This document shows positions 1 to 6,456 of a stretch of DNA of 17,245 bases, piece by piece. Made by a program: the position numbers and the translations under genes. This stretch comes from Clostridiales bacterium UBA4717. Lineage in GTDB: Bacteria; Bacillota; Clostridia; Oscillospirales; CAG-272. Under the pieces are notes generated by a model. It was not told the DNA's origin. It worked only from the letters and a program-made list of their open reading frames with translations, and searched no databases. The stretch covers positions 1 to 17,245 of the forward strand of contig DHJP01000089.1 in the NCBI GenBank assembly GCA_002404395.1, written 5' to 3'. The stretch's first letter is position 1; each line of letters starts with the position of its first letter.

Positions 1-52
1 CGCTAGCCTGTCACGCTAGAGGTCAGGGGTTCGAGTCCCCTTCGGGTCGCCA
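1..52 (+). tRNA. tRNA-Asp(GTC), 5' truncated by window edge
   Basis: The anticodon stem CTAGC/GCTAG closes the loop CTGTCAC, which puts GTC at the anticodon positions. A T arm (AGGGG-TTCGAGT-CCCCT), the 3' acceptor strand, discriminator G49 and an encoded CCA at 50-52 follow. A G discriminator is the expected identity base for tRNA-Asp. The D arm and 5' acceptor strand lie outside the window. It sits 8 bp before tRNA-Thr, so the two are probably one transcript. Confidence 0.93.
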
Positions 53-60
53 TTAAATAT

Positions 61-136
61 GCTGCTATGGCTCAGTTGGTAGAGCACATCCTTGGTAAGG
101 ATGAGGTCCCCAGTTCGAATCTGGGTAGCAGCTCCA
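61..136 (+). tRNA. tRNA-Thr(GGT)
   Basis: This is a complete cloverleaf. The acceptor GCTGCTA (61-67) pairs with TAGCAGC (126-132), the anticodon stem CATCC/GGATG encloses loop TTGGTAA (anticodon GGT), and the T loop is TTCGAAT. The discriminator is T133 and CCA is encoded at 134-136. A terminator hairpin starts at the next base. Confidence 0.97.
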
Positions 137-171
137 AAGCCTTCATGCGAAAACATGGAGGCTTTTGTGTT
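137..171 (+). terminator. Intrinsic terminator of the tRNA-Asp/tRNA-Thr unit
   Basis: AAGCCTTCATG (137-147) pairs with CATGGAGGCTT (154-164) around a CGAAAA loop, with one T-G wobble, followed by a T-rich tail. It abuts the tRNA-Thr CCA end. Confidence 0.85.
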
Positions 172-193
172 TATTGAGAAATCACAAAAGCAT

Positions 194-225
194 GGGGGTG
201 AAAAGCTTTGGCTTTTTCACCCCCT
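194..225 (-). terminator. Hairpin downstream of the deacetylase gene, probable terminator
   Basis: GGGGGTGAAAAGC (194-206) pairs with GCTTTTTCACCCCC (212-225) with one bulged base around a short loop. It lies about 20 bp beyond the stop of the minus-strand deacetylase gene. The tail on that strand (ATGCTTTTG) is only moderately T-rich, so termination efficiency is uncertain. It may also act as backup for the tRNA unit on the plus strand. Confidence 0.6.
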
Positions 226-244
226 TTGACAAGAATGTGTCAAA

Positions 245-1093
245 TTATTCAAATCTCAAAGTTTTTCCCGATTCAACGCAGAAGAGTCTGCCGTCAACGT
301 CAAACCATACGTCAAACAAGGTCGGATTATATACAGTCGATCCGTCGGCACTGTATATCAGCGAATTATACGCCTTTACATAATCGTATATCTCTATATT
401 CGTAGCGTACCACATATCATCACGCCCGCCGAGACGCGAGCAGATATCCTCAAGCAAGCTCCAATTTCCCGCATTGCCAAACTCAAAGCTGTGTCCCCAC
501 ATGTAGAACAGTCTGACGTCACGCTTCGGATGATACAGCTTGGTCGAAAGATCAAGCTCAATGAATTTGTCAACGTAATCCATGACCGCAGGGTTTGAGT
601 GGTGAACGGTAGGCATCCATGCATGAAAGTCAGCGGGCAGTCTGAATGAATCATTGTCCGAGCCGAGAGTTCTTGAATAGGCTATATCAAGCTCGGTAAG
701 ATAATTTTTCACCATTTGATAATTTGTGCCGTTTGCAAATAAAGTTATTCCGGTATCCGGGTATGCACAGCCGCGGACAATTATGCCGAAGCGTTTTTCA
801 AGCGCAAGTCTGCAATCAAGCATATCGCGTATGCCTTCGATCGGACGAAGTATTCCGGTCGGGCGGTGGTTGGCTCCGTGTATCGCGATCTCGTGTCCTC
901 TTGAGAGCACATATTCTTTAACTTCTTCGTCAGTCAAGCCGTTATTTATGGCACTGTTATAGTTGAACGTACACTTCATCCCATGTGCGGAAATGATATC
1001 GGAGAAGCGGAGGTCATCTCTCACGCCGTCATCATAGCTGAGCGTCACAGCCTTTGCTTTTCCGCCCGGGAACCTCATAAATTTCGATCTCAT
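245..1093 (-). CDS. Polysaccharide deacetylase (NodB-fold) family protein
   Basis: This 282-residue protein has the landmarks of the carbohydrate esterase 4/NodB fold. TLSYDDG (residues 17-23) carries the catalytic and metal-binding Asp pair, HGANH (72-76) is the HxxxH zinc motif and RGCAYP (107-112) resembles motif 3. Family members remove N- or O-acetyl groups from chitin, peptidoglycan or other glycans. There is no signal peptide or membrane segment, so the product should be cytoplasmic or act on an imported substrate, which differs from most peptidoglycan deacetylases. The C-terminal ~150 residues match no motif I know. No strong ribosome binding site precedes the first ATG; an in-frame ATG at codon 6 is possible. 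It lies 127 bp downstream of a TetR regulator on the same strand and may be its co-transcribed target. The exact substrate cannot be read from the sequence. Confidence 0.82.
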   Translation of the reverse strand: MRSKFMRFPGGKAKAVTLSYDDGVRDDLRFSDIISAHGMKCTFNYNSAINNGLTDEEVKEYVLSRGHEIAIHGANHRPTGILRPIEGIRDMLDCRLALEKRFGIIVRGCAYPDTGITLFANGTNYQMVKNYLTELDIAYSRTLGSDNDSFRLPADFHAWMPTVHHSNPAVMDYVDKFIELDLSTKLYHPKRDVRLFYMWGHSFEFGNAGNWSLLEDICSRLGGRDDMWYATNIEIYDYVKAYNSLIYSADGSTVYNPTLFDVWFDVDGRLFCVESGKTLRFE

Positions 1094-1220
1094 AATAATC
1101 CCGATATCGGCGCAGCCGACCCATATTCTTTATGCCCCGCACATTGCCGCGAAGCAGACTTACACATAACAGCTCACAAAAGTTTCAGCCCGATCTTTCG
1201 TACGAAAAAAGCACGGACGG

Positions 1221-1871
1221 TCAACGTCTGAAATCCGGGTTTGCTCTGTCAATTTCAAGGCTTTCCGGCTTGCATTTTTCTATCGGCATCAAGGTCGGCG
1301 CCTCGGCTGAATTGATAATATAAACCATTCCGCTGAATATTTCGCCGAGCTGTTTCGCGATCTCAGACTCTGAAAACGCACATACTCCGGAAGCGCAAAG
1401 CGAGCACATTCCGTATGTGTATATCCACATCTGCCTGAACAGGTGCTCCGCTTGTTCACGCGAAGCATGATAATCCCTCTCAATTATGGCAATATCGTTT
1501 TCTTTTCCGAAAGGTATCATCACCGAAGCCTTTTCAAAGCTGCTTTCCGCATCATCATGACGCATAAAAAGCAGTCTGAACAGCATCGGCTCCTCTTGCG
1601 CGAATTTCACCCACTGCATACCGCGTTTTTTATATGCCGGAGAATAATCATCCGCGATCTTCATGTATTCCGAAAAGCGCGCCTCGGCAAGCTTCCGGAC
1701 TTCGCCCTTAAGCTCTTCCATATCCTTGAATCCCGTAAAGATCGGCGACGACGAAGTAGAAAGCTGTTTTCCGACTTCCCGCGCAGTTACCGCCTCCTCT
1801 CCGCGTGTGCGAGCAAGTTCAAATGCGGCACTGACAATTTCCGATTTTGTATATTTAGGCTTTGGCGGCAT
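1221..1871 (-). CDS. TetR/AcrR family transcriptional regulator
   Basis: This is a 216-residue protein. Its N-terminus (residues about 8-55, with YTKSEIVSAAFELARTRG and TAREVGKQL) is the TetR helix-turn-helix domain that binds palindromic operators as a dimer. The remaining ~150 residues form the ligand-binding/dimer domain, with a Cys-rich patch near residues 150-165 (MCSLCASGVCAF). The start at 1871 is supported by GGGAGG (1879-1884) 8 bp upstream and by the promoter at 1926-1954. It precedes the deacetylase gene on the same strand, which is the only obvious co-regulated candidate. The ligand is unknown. Confidence 0.88.
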   Translation of the reverse strand: MPPKPKYTKSEIVSAAFELARTRGEEAVTAREVGKQLSTSSSPIFTGFKDMEELKGEVRKLAEARFSEYMKIADDYSPAYKKRGMQWVKFAQEEPMLFRLLFMRHDDAESSFEKASVMIPFGKENDIAIIERDYHASREQAEHLFRQMWIYTYGMCSLCASGVCAFSESEIAKQLGEIFSGMVYIINSAEAPTLMPIEKCKPESLEIDRANPDFRR

Positions 1872-1925
1872 TTCTCTACCTCCCGAGAATCAGCGTATAG
1901 CGTTACATAACTTTAGTTCGATATT

Positions 1926-1954
1926 ATTATAGCAACATTATAACGATATGTCAA
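1926..1954 (-). promoter_or_regulatory. Sigma-A promoter of the TetR gene, with possible operator
   Basis: On the minus strand there is a perfect TTGACA (1949-1954), a 17-bp spacer and a perfect TATAAT (1926-1931). The spacer and -10 contain the inverted repeat TTATA-N7-TATAA, which could be the binding site of the TetR protein itself, though AT-rich repeats are common in promoters. The leader to the start codon is about 50 nt. Confidence 0.85.
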
Positions 1955-1978
1955 GTATAATTAAATCCCACAGAAACG

Positions 1979-2018
1979 AAAAAAGGTGTTGTTAAAACGT
2001 TGCGTTTTAACAGCACCT
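1979..2018 (-). terminator. Intrinsic terminator (second of two downstream of gap)
   Basis: A 16-bp stem pairs 1984-1999 with 2003-2018, with one wobble, around a 3-nt loop. On the minus strand it is followed by TTTTTTCG. It lies 90 bp beyond the first gap terminator, with no gene visible between them. Confidence 0.8.
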
Positions 2019-2106
2019 CAAAAAGTCGGTCCGATCCCTACTTTTTTGGAGCGGTCTTTAACCGTTATTGTTCAATTATTTTGCTTTTACCTGATTTGCC
2101 AATATC

Positions 2107-2150
2107 AAAAGGGGTGTTAAAAACTCAAAATGAGTTTTTAACACCCCTTT
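2107..2150 (-). terminator. Intrinsic terminator of gap
   Basis: A perfect 20-bp stem (2108-2127 with 2131-2150) with an AAA/TTT loop lies about 20 bp after the gap stop codon. The minus-strand tail is TTTTGATATT. The stem shares the GGTGTTAAAA-type core with the hairpin at 1984-2018. Confidence 0.85.
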
Positions 2151-2169
2151 GTTTATTCATAAGTCAGAA

Positions 2170-3228
2170 TCAGTCAAGTTCTGCGAAGTACTTGATGGTT
2201 CTTACCATCTGGCTGGTGTAGGAGTTTTCGTTATCATACCATGCAACAACCTGTACCTGGTAGGTATCGTCGTCGATCTTGGTGACCATGGTCTGAGTCG
2301 AATCAAAGAGCGAACCGAATCTCATACCGATAACATCGGAAGAAACGATCATGTCTTCATTGTAACCGAAGGACTCGCTTGCAGCTGCCTTCATTGCGGC
2401 ATTGATACCGTCAACGGTAACATCCTTGCCCTTGACAACGGCTACGAGAATAGTGGTCGAACCGGTGCAGGTAGGAACTCTCTGCGCGGAACCGATAAGC
2501 TTGCCGTTGAGTTCGGGGATAACAAGTCCGATCGCCTTTGCGGCACCGGTCGAGTTAGGAACGATGTTCATAGCGCCGGCTCTTGCACGTCTGAGGTCGC
2601 CCTTTCTGTGAGGACCGTCGAGGATCATCTGGTCACCGGTATATGCGTGAACAGTGGTCATGATACCGCTTACGATAGGTGCGTAATCGTTAAGGGTCTT
2701 TGCCATAGGAGCAAGGCAGTTGGTGGTGCAGGAAGCGGCAGAAATGATTTTGTCTTCCTTATCAAGGGTCTTTTCGTTTACGCTGTAAACGATAGTCTTA
2801 AGATCCTTGCCTGCGGGAGCGGAGATAACAACTTTCTTCGCACCTGCGTCGATATGAGCCTGGCTCTTTTCCTTGGAGCAGTAGAAACCGGTGCACTCAA
2901 GTACAACGTCAACTCCGAGTTCGCCCCACGGCAGATCAGCTGCCTTAGGCATAGCGTAAATAGTGATTTCCTTACCGTCAACGGTAATGGAGCCGGGAGT
3001 AACAACGGTCTTGCCGTCTTCAGCAAGCACGGGCTCCTTGGAGGTTACGGTATGACCCATAGCAACATAGTTACCCTGAGCAGTATCATACTTAAGAAGG
3101 TGAGCGAGCATCTTCGGGCTGGTAAGGTCGTTGATAGCAACAACTTCATAGCCTTCTGCGCCGAACATCTGTCTGAACGCAAGGCGTCCGATACGTCCGA
3201 AACCGTTAATAGCAACTTTAACTGACAT
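2170..3228 (-). CDS. gap: Glyceraldehyde-3-phosphate dehydrogenase, type I (NAD-dependent)
   Basis: This is the glycolytic enzyme that converts glyceraldehyde-3-phosphate, NAD+ and phosphate to 1,3-bisphosphoglycerate. The N-terminal Rossmann motif NGFGRIGR (residues 8-15), acidic Asp34 in AIND (expected to contact NAD ribose), catalytic Cys167 in SAASCTTN and His194 in [10 protein letters not shown] are all present, as is the C-terminal [11 protein letters not shown]. At 352 residues it is slightly longer than the usual ~335. The start is fixed by GGAGG 8 bp upstream. No pgk, tpi or other glycolytic gene is adjacent, so it is a single-gene unit with its own promoter, Rex-like operator and terminator. 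Confidence 0.98.
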   Translation of the reverse strand: MSVKVAINGFGRIGRLAFRQMFGAEGYEVVAINDLTSPKMLAHLLKYDTAQGNYVAMGHTVTSKEPVLAEDGKTVVTPGSITVDGKEITIYAMPKAADLPWGELGVDVVLECTGFYCSKEKSQAHIDAGAKKVVISAPAGKDLKTIVYSVNEKTLDKEDKIISAASCTTNCLAPMAKTLNDYAPIVSGIMTTVHAYTGDQMILDGPHRKGDLRRARAGAMNIVPNSTGAAKAIGLVIPELNGKLIGSAQRVPTCTGSTTILVAVVKGKDVTVDGINAAMKAAASESFGYNEDMIVSSDVIGMRFGSLFDSTQTMVTKIDDDTYQVQVVAWYDNENSYTSQMVRTIKYFAELD

Positions 3229-3279
3229 TTTGAATTCCTCCGTGAATATATATTTTATAATGTAGCGCGAGTTAATCGG

Positions 3280-3299
3280 TATGTTAAAAATTTAACATA
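3280..3299. promoter_or_regulatory. Rex-like operator upstream of gap
   Basis: TATGTTAAAAATTTAACATA is a 9-2-9 palindrome. It fits the clostridial form of the Rex redox-repressor site, TTGTTAA-N4-TTAACAA, at all positions except the outermost bases of the inner 18-mer. Rex senses NADH/NAD+ and is known to control fermentation and sometimes gap genes in Firmicutes. The site lies 52 bp upstream of the gap start, downstream of the candidate promoter, where bound protein could block elongation. GGTATGTT (3278-3285) can alternatively pair with AACATACC (3305-3312). Confidence 0.6.
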
Positions 3300-3324
3300 T
3301 TTAAAACATACCCTAACGAGTAAT

Positions 3325-3353
3325 ATTTTACCGCATTTTTGTCAAGTTTACAA
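3325..3353 (-). promoter_or_regulatory. Candidate sigma-A promoter of gap
   Basis: On the minus strand TTGTAA (3348-3353), a 17-bp spacer and TAAAAT (3325-3330) fit a sigma-A promoter. A second, weaker option is TTAACA-N17-TACATT, whose -35 would overlap the palindrome at 3280-3299. The choice changes how an operator there would act. Confidence 0.5.
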
Positions 3354-3434
3354 GTGTTTTAACCGTTTTTTTATATTTTCGTCAATTTAAATTAAAATAG
3401 GCGGAGTCTTTTGCGGTAATTGTGGATTTTTCAC

Positions 3435-4154
3435 TCAGTATTCCGCCGTTTGCGCCGTTTTCGAAAGATCAGCGGCATTTTCCCACTCTATCGCCGCTTT
3501 GAATTTTGAAAGCGCGTAGTCATGCGCCTTTTCGGTTTTCGACTGTCCTTTCAAGAACGACATGGTAGACGTTTTTCTTATGCAAAGCAACGTATCCTCC
3601 GGCAGTCGGTTCAGCCCGTCGTTATATTTTCCGAAATCGGTCTCGCAAAGCAGAATACCGCACTCGTCGTATGCCGACTCGGGAATATATCCGAATACTT
3701 CCTCAAGCGTCATAAAACCGCCGGCTTCGTGAACCATCTCATACGCGTACGGCGATAAAAGGCAAATTACCGCGTCTCCGCCGAATATCTCCTGCTCAAA
3801 CAGCTTCCGCTCGGTCGCCGCCGCATTGACATCGACCGCATTGCCGTTTCCCTGCGCCGCCGCAAGCTCCTCCTGCGAAAGCAGCACCACGTCACGCAGA
3901 CCTACATTTACCTTTCCGTCCCCGTCAAAGTCATTGTCATCAATACGTTCAAAAGCACGCTTTATATATGCAGTGTTCTGTGTTGCCAGCACCTCGGGTC
4001 CGGCATACATCACATACATATCATATTTTTCACGCGCAAACATCTGAACCGTGCTGACCGCAACAAACGCAAGCAAAAGCACTGCCGCCATAACTATCCA
4101 TTTATAATGGTACCAAAAATTATCAAGCCATTTATACAATTTATTTTCTTTCAT
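3435..4154 (-). CDS. Membrane-anchored protein of unknown function with one EF-hand-like loop
   Basis: This 239-residue protein has a short cytoplasmic N-terminus rich in aromatic residues (LYKWLDNFWYHYKW), one membrane segment at about residues 19-37, and an extracytoplasmic domain of ~200 residues. Near residues 73-86, DFDGDGKVNVGL resembles the first half of an EF-hand or dockerin calcium loop (D-x-D-G-D-G-K-x-N). Only one such loop is present, so it is not a functional dockerin pair. I recognise the overall pattern from hypothetical proteins of Clostridia but know no function. It overlaps the upstream SGNH gene by 4 bp (ATGA), so the two are translationally coupled. No clear terminator follows. 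Confidence 0.8.
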   Translation of the reverse strand: MKENKLYKWLDNFWYHYKWIVMAAVLLLAFVAVSTVQMFAREKYDMYVMYAGPEVLATQNTAYIKRAFERIDDNDFDGDGKVNVGLRDVVLLSQEELAAAQGNGNAVDVNAAATERKLFEQEIFGGDAVICLLSPYAYEMVHEAGGFMTLEEVFGYIPESAYDECGILLCETDFGKYNDGLNRLPEDTLLCIRKTSTMSFLKGQSKTEKAHDYALSKFKAAIEWENAADLSKTAQTAEY

Positions 4155-4849
4155 ACCAATGCGTCTGTTGCTTCCGTTATCCTTTCCGCGATATTCTTCA
4201 TACCGAGATCGCCCGGATGGATCGAAACACCGTAGTGCTCAAAAAGTCCTATCGCTTTCATATCGTCACGGTCGCCGAGGTCCTCAATACTCACAAACGA
4301 GTAGCCGCGCTTTTCCGCAACAGCTTTCATAGCCGTCTCAAGTCTTTCGTCCCGCCAGAACATGCCGGTAATCACAACTTTCGCGTTACTGTTTCCGATG
4401 AAAAACTTCACCATTCGGTCAAACGCCGCTTCATAATCGTTGTCCGCGAGCAGTTCTCTTTTCGTGTTCTCGCCGATCCTCACGACTAAAAGATCCGGAG
4501 CAAATGCCGCAGCTTCCGAATAGAGGTTTTCAAGTATGGTCCCGCTTGTCCAATCACGTTCCCACTTTGCCGCCTGCGCAATACAGCACCTGACTTTGCC
4601 GTGCTTTTTTTCGAGCGCGGAAACGCAAAGATGCACATAATCTTTTTCGGGAGCCGAAGCAGCCATTCCGCAATCAAGCTTCCAACCAAGCTCCTCGGGC
4701 TTCGGCATATGACGCGTAATTGAATTTCCGACAAAAGTTATTTTAAAGTCCGGCTCGGACGAGCCGAAATACGCGACATCCGCGCCTCCCTCAAGCTGAT
4801 TTTCGGCAGATACGTTATTGTCAAGATTGTCTTTTGAGATCTTATCCAT
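4151..4849 (-). CDS. SGNH/GDSL-type hydrolase family protein
   Basis: The 232-residue protein carries SGNH esterase blocks: block I as GNSITRH (residues 41-47, nucleophile Ser43), block II Gly in CGMAAS, block III as IGEN (125-128, Asn128) and block V as HPGDLGM (211-217, His211). SGNH enzymes are esterases or lipases, often acting on acetylated glycans. Two departures are visible: block I has GNS in place of GDS, and the residue three before His211 is Val rather than the usual Asp, so the catalytic acid is absent or lies elsewhere. There is no signal peptide. The ATG at 4849 is chosen because AAGGAG lies 9 bp upstream; an in-frame TTG at 4870 lies before that site and is unlikely. The gene has its own promoter and is coupled to the downstream membrane protein. 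Confidence 0.8.
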   Translation of the reverse strand: MDKISKDNLDNNVSAENQLEGGADVAYFGSSEPDFKITFVGNSITRHMPKPEELGWKLDCGMAASAPEKDYVHLCVSALEKKHGKVRCCIAQAAKWERDWTSGTILENLYSEAAAFAPDLLVVRIGENTKRELLADNDYEAAFDRMVKFFIGNSNAKVVITGMFWRDERLETAMKAVAEKRGYSFVSIEDLGDRDDMKAIGLFEHYGVSIHPGDLGMKNIAERITEATDALV

Positions 4850-4880
4850 AAAAATTCGCTCCTTATCCAAAACTGAGTTT

Positions 4881-4909
4881 ATTGTATCACATCTTCAGAT
4901 CAAATTCAA
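4881..4909 (-). promoter_or_regulatory. Sigma-A promoter of the SGNH/membrane-protein operon
   Basis: On the minus strand TTGAAT (4904-4909), a 17-bp spacer and TACAAT (4881-4886), with TG at the extended -10 position. The leader is about 25 nt. Confidence 0.75.
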
Positions 4910-4934
4910 TCCCTTGACACAAAACAGGGCAAGC

Positions 4935-4965
4935 AAAAAAGCCGTCGCCGAAGCGACAGCTTTTT
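4935..4965 (-). terminator. Intrinsic terminator of rpsF-ssb-rpsR
   Basis: On the minus strand AAAAAGCTGTCGC and GCGACGGCTTTTTT pair around a stable TTCG tetraloop and end in six T. It lies 45 bp after the rpsR stop. Confidence 0.92.
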
Positions 4966-5009
4966 CTGCATTGTGAATTTTACGTTTAATATGTTTCCGA
5001 AAACGGAAA

Positions 5010-5270
5010 TCAGTCGCTTACATAAGGCATAAGAGCGACCTGTCTTGCACGCTTAATTGCAATCGTGATCTGACGCTGATGCTTAGCGCACGCGCCCGAG
5101 ATTCTTCTCGGAAGAATCTTTGCTCTTTCGCTTGTAAACTTTCTGAGTCTTGCTATATCCTTGTAATCAATATAGTCAATCTTATCGGCGCAGAAAATGC
5201 AGACTTTCTTTCTCTTGCGGTTAGCGCGGAAAGGCTTCTGCTCGCCGTCTCTTTCTCTTGCGTTTTCCAT
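5010..5270 (-). CDS. rpsR: 30S ribosomal protein S18
   Basis: This 86-residue protein of the small-subunit platform binds 16S rRNA as a partner of S6. Diagnostic segments are [36 protein letters not shown] and [22 protein letters not shown]. The CxxC pair plus a later Cys (GACAKH) suggests the zinc-binding form of S18. GGAGG lies 8 bp before the ATG. It is the third gene of the operon, 40 bp after ssb. Confidence 0.97.
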   Translation of the reverse strand: MENARERDGEQKPFRANRKRKKVCIFCADKIDYIDYKDIARLRKFTSERAKILPRRISGACAKHQRQITIAIKRARQVALMPYVSD

Positions 5271-5310
5271 TGATCAAACCTCCTGTTTCGTAATATATCA
5301 TCCTATCCGA

Positions 5311-5757
5311 TCAGAACGGCAGGTCTTCCTCGTCGGGCAACACTTCGAATTTTGCGTCACTGCCCGCCTGAGGAGTAGCGTAGGGAACGTCACCTGCGGG
5401 GGCGGTGTACTGCGACTCGGATTTGCTGTCAACGAAGTATGCTTCATCGACCTGCACATCAACCGAGGTACGCTTCGTACCCTGACCGTCGGTCCAATTC
5501 CTTACCTGTACTGAACCGACAACACAAATAGACGAGCCCTTGTGAAAATATTTCGTGATAAATTCAGCCATTCCGCGCCATGCGACCAGATTGAAGAAAT
5601 CGGTCTGCTGTGCGCCGGAATCATCACGGCTCTGAAAACGTCTGTTGACGGCAATGCCGACAGACGTAACCATCACGCCCGAATTTGTCTGGCGAAGTTC
5701 CGGATCGGCGGTAAGTCTGCCGCCGAGCACGATCTTGTTAAGATTGAAATTTGCCAT
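5311..5757 (-). CDS. ssb: Single-stranded DNA-binding protein
   Basis: This 148-residue protein has an N-terminal OB fold (residues about 1-105, with NKIVLGGRLTADPELR, FFNLVAWRGMAEF and GSVQVRNW). A short flexible linker and the acidic tip DEEDLPF follow; in this family the tip recruits replication and repair partners. It coats ssDNA as a tetramer. Its position between rpsF and rpsR is the standard bacterial arrangement. It lies 25 bp after rpsF. Confidence 0.97.
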   Translation of the reverse strand: MANFNLNKIVLGGRLTADPELRQTNSGVMVTSVGIAVNRRFQSRDDSGAQQTDFFNLVAWRGMAEFITKYFHKGSSICVVGSVQVRNWTDGQGTKRTSVDVQVDEAYFVDSKSESQYTAPAGDVPYATPQAGSDAKFEVLPDEEDLPF

Positions 5758-5782
5758 TTGTCAGTCCCTCTCTGCAATCATC

Positions 5783-6175
5783 TTACTCAGCGTCCGAAGT
5801 TTCGGTCGCTGCTTCCGCTGCAGCAGCTGCTGCGGCTGCGGCTGCTCTTTCCTGAGCGGCAGCTTTCTTAGCGAGCACCTTCTCGTCAAGCTTGATGACG
5901 AGCGAACGCATAATGCCTTCGGTAATGCCGAAGATACGTTCAAGCTCAGCCGGGAAATCCGGTGCGCTCTTGAAGGTAGCTACTGTGTAGTAACCTTCGT
6001 TAAGGTCATTGATCGGATAAGCCAGCTTGCGGCGGCCCCAATCTTCGACCGTTTCAAGAGTGCCGTTTTTCGAGATAAGGTCGGTGAACTTTTCAACGAG
6101 AGCCTTGATGCCCTCTTCACCGAGCGACATATCAACGATAAACATGGTTTCGTAGGTTGAAGTGACGTTAGCCAT
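5783..6175 (-). CDS. rpsF: 30S ribosomal protein S6
   Basis: This 130-residue protein partners with S18 on 16S rRNA. Typical segments are YETMFIVDMSLGEEGIKALVEKF, DWGRRKLAYPINDLNEGYY and FGITEGIMRSLVIKLD. The ribosomal domain ends near residue 100; the remainder is a low-complexity tail with a run of 10 alanines and an acidic end (TETSDAE). AAGGAGGTG lies 6 bp upstream of the ATG. It is the first gene of the operon and probably under S6:S18 feedback through its leader. Confidence 0.97.
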   Translation of the reverse strand: MANVTSTYETMFIVDMSLGEEGIKALVEKFTDLISKNGTLETVEDWGRRKLAYPINDLNEGYYTVATFKSAPDFPAELERIFGITEGIMRSLVIKLDEKVLAKKAAAQERAAAAAAAAAAEAATETSDAE

Positions 6176-6189
6176 TTTTACACCTCCTT

Positions 6190-6263
6190 GTGGACTTTAG
6201 ACCGCGGACTTCCACATAATAAAATTTGTCCGCAGTAAGGAGGGCATACGGTTTTCGTATGCC
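6190..6263 (-). promoter_or_regulatory. Structured rpsF leader, candidate S6:S18 autoregulatory element
   Basis: In the minus-strand transcript a 5' hairpin (6256-6263 with 6243-6250, stem GGCATACG/CGTATGCC) comes first. Two crossing stems follow: GCGGAC (6228-6233) with GTCCGC (6204-6209), and GTGGA (6211-6215) with TCCAC (6190-6194). The crossing order implies a pseudoknot or two alternative folds. Many bacteria have an S6:S18-binding leader here with a conserved CCG; CCG occurs within the second strand of the first stem. The assignment is by position and pairing only. Confidence 0.5.
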
Positions 6264-6276
6264 ATACCGAGTTTGG

Positions 6277-6305
6277 ATTATATCATATATTTAACGCAAA
6301 GTCAA
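6277..6305 (-). promoter_or_regulatory. Sigma-A promoter of rpsF-ssb-rpsR
   Basis: On the minus strand TTGACT (6300-6305), a 17-bp spacer and a perfect TATAAT (6277-6282). Transcription would start near 6270, giving a leader of about 95 nt. Confidence 0.88.
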
Positions 6306-6376
6306 TAGTTTTCGCGATACTTTCGTCAATTTATCCCTTTTTTGGCGGCAGCAGCGCATAAAAGCACCGATTGAGG

Positions 6377-6405
6377 TTGCTTTGAGGTCAAAAATGTGCT
6401 ATCAT
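6377..6405 (+). promoter_or_regulatory. Sigma-A promoter of the methyltransferase gene
   Basis: TTGCTT (6377-6382), a 17-bp spacer and TATCAT (6400-6405), with TG at the extended -10. The heptamer TTGAGGT occurs at 6371 and again at 6382, one helical turn apart and overlapping the -35; this could be an operator but is short. Confidence 0.6.
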
Positions 6406-6456
6406 TATCAAAAGAAGCAAGTTTAAACACACAAAATATACGGGGGCAACGGCAAA

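Noticed and set aside
2149..3225. Long plus-strand open frame (358 codons) opposite gap
   Set aside because: It is an almost exact antisense shadow of the strongly conserved gap gene and has no family features or ribosome binding site.
4850..4870. TTG start at 4870 for the SGNH hydrolase
   Set aside because: It lies upstream of the AAGGAG site that serves the ATG at 4849, so the extra seven residues are not translated.
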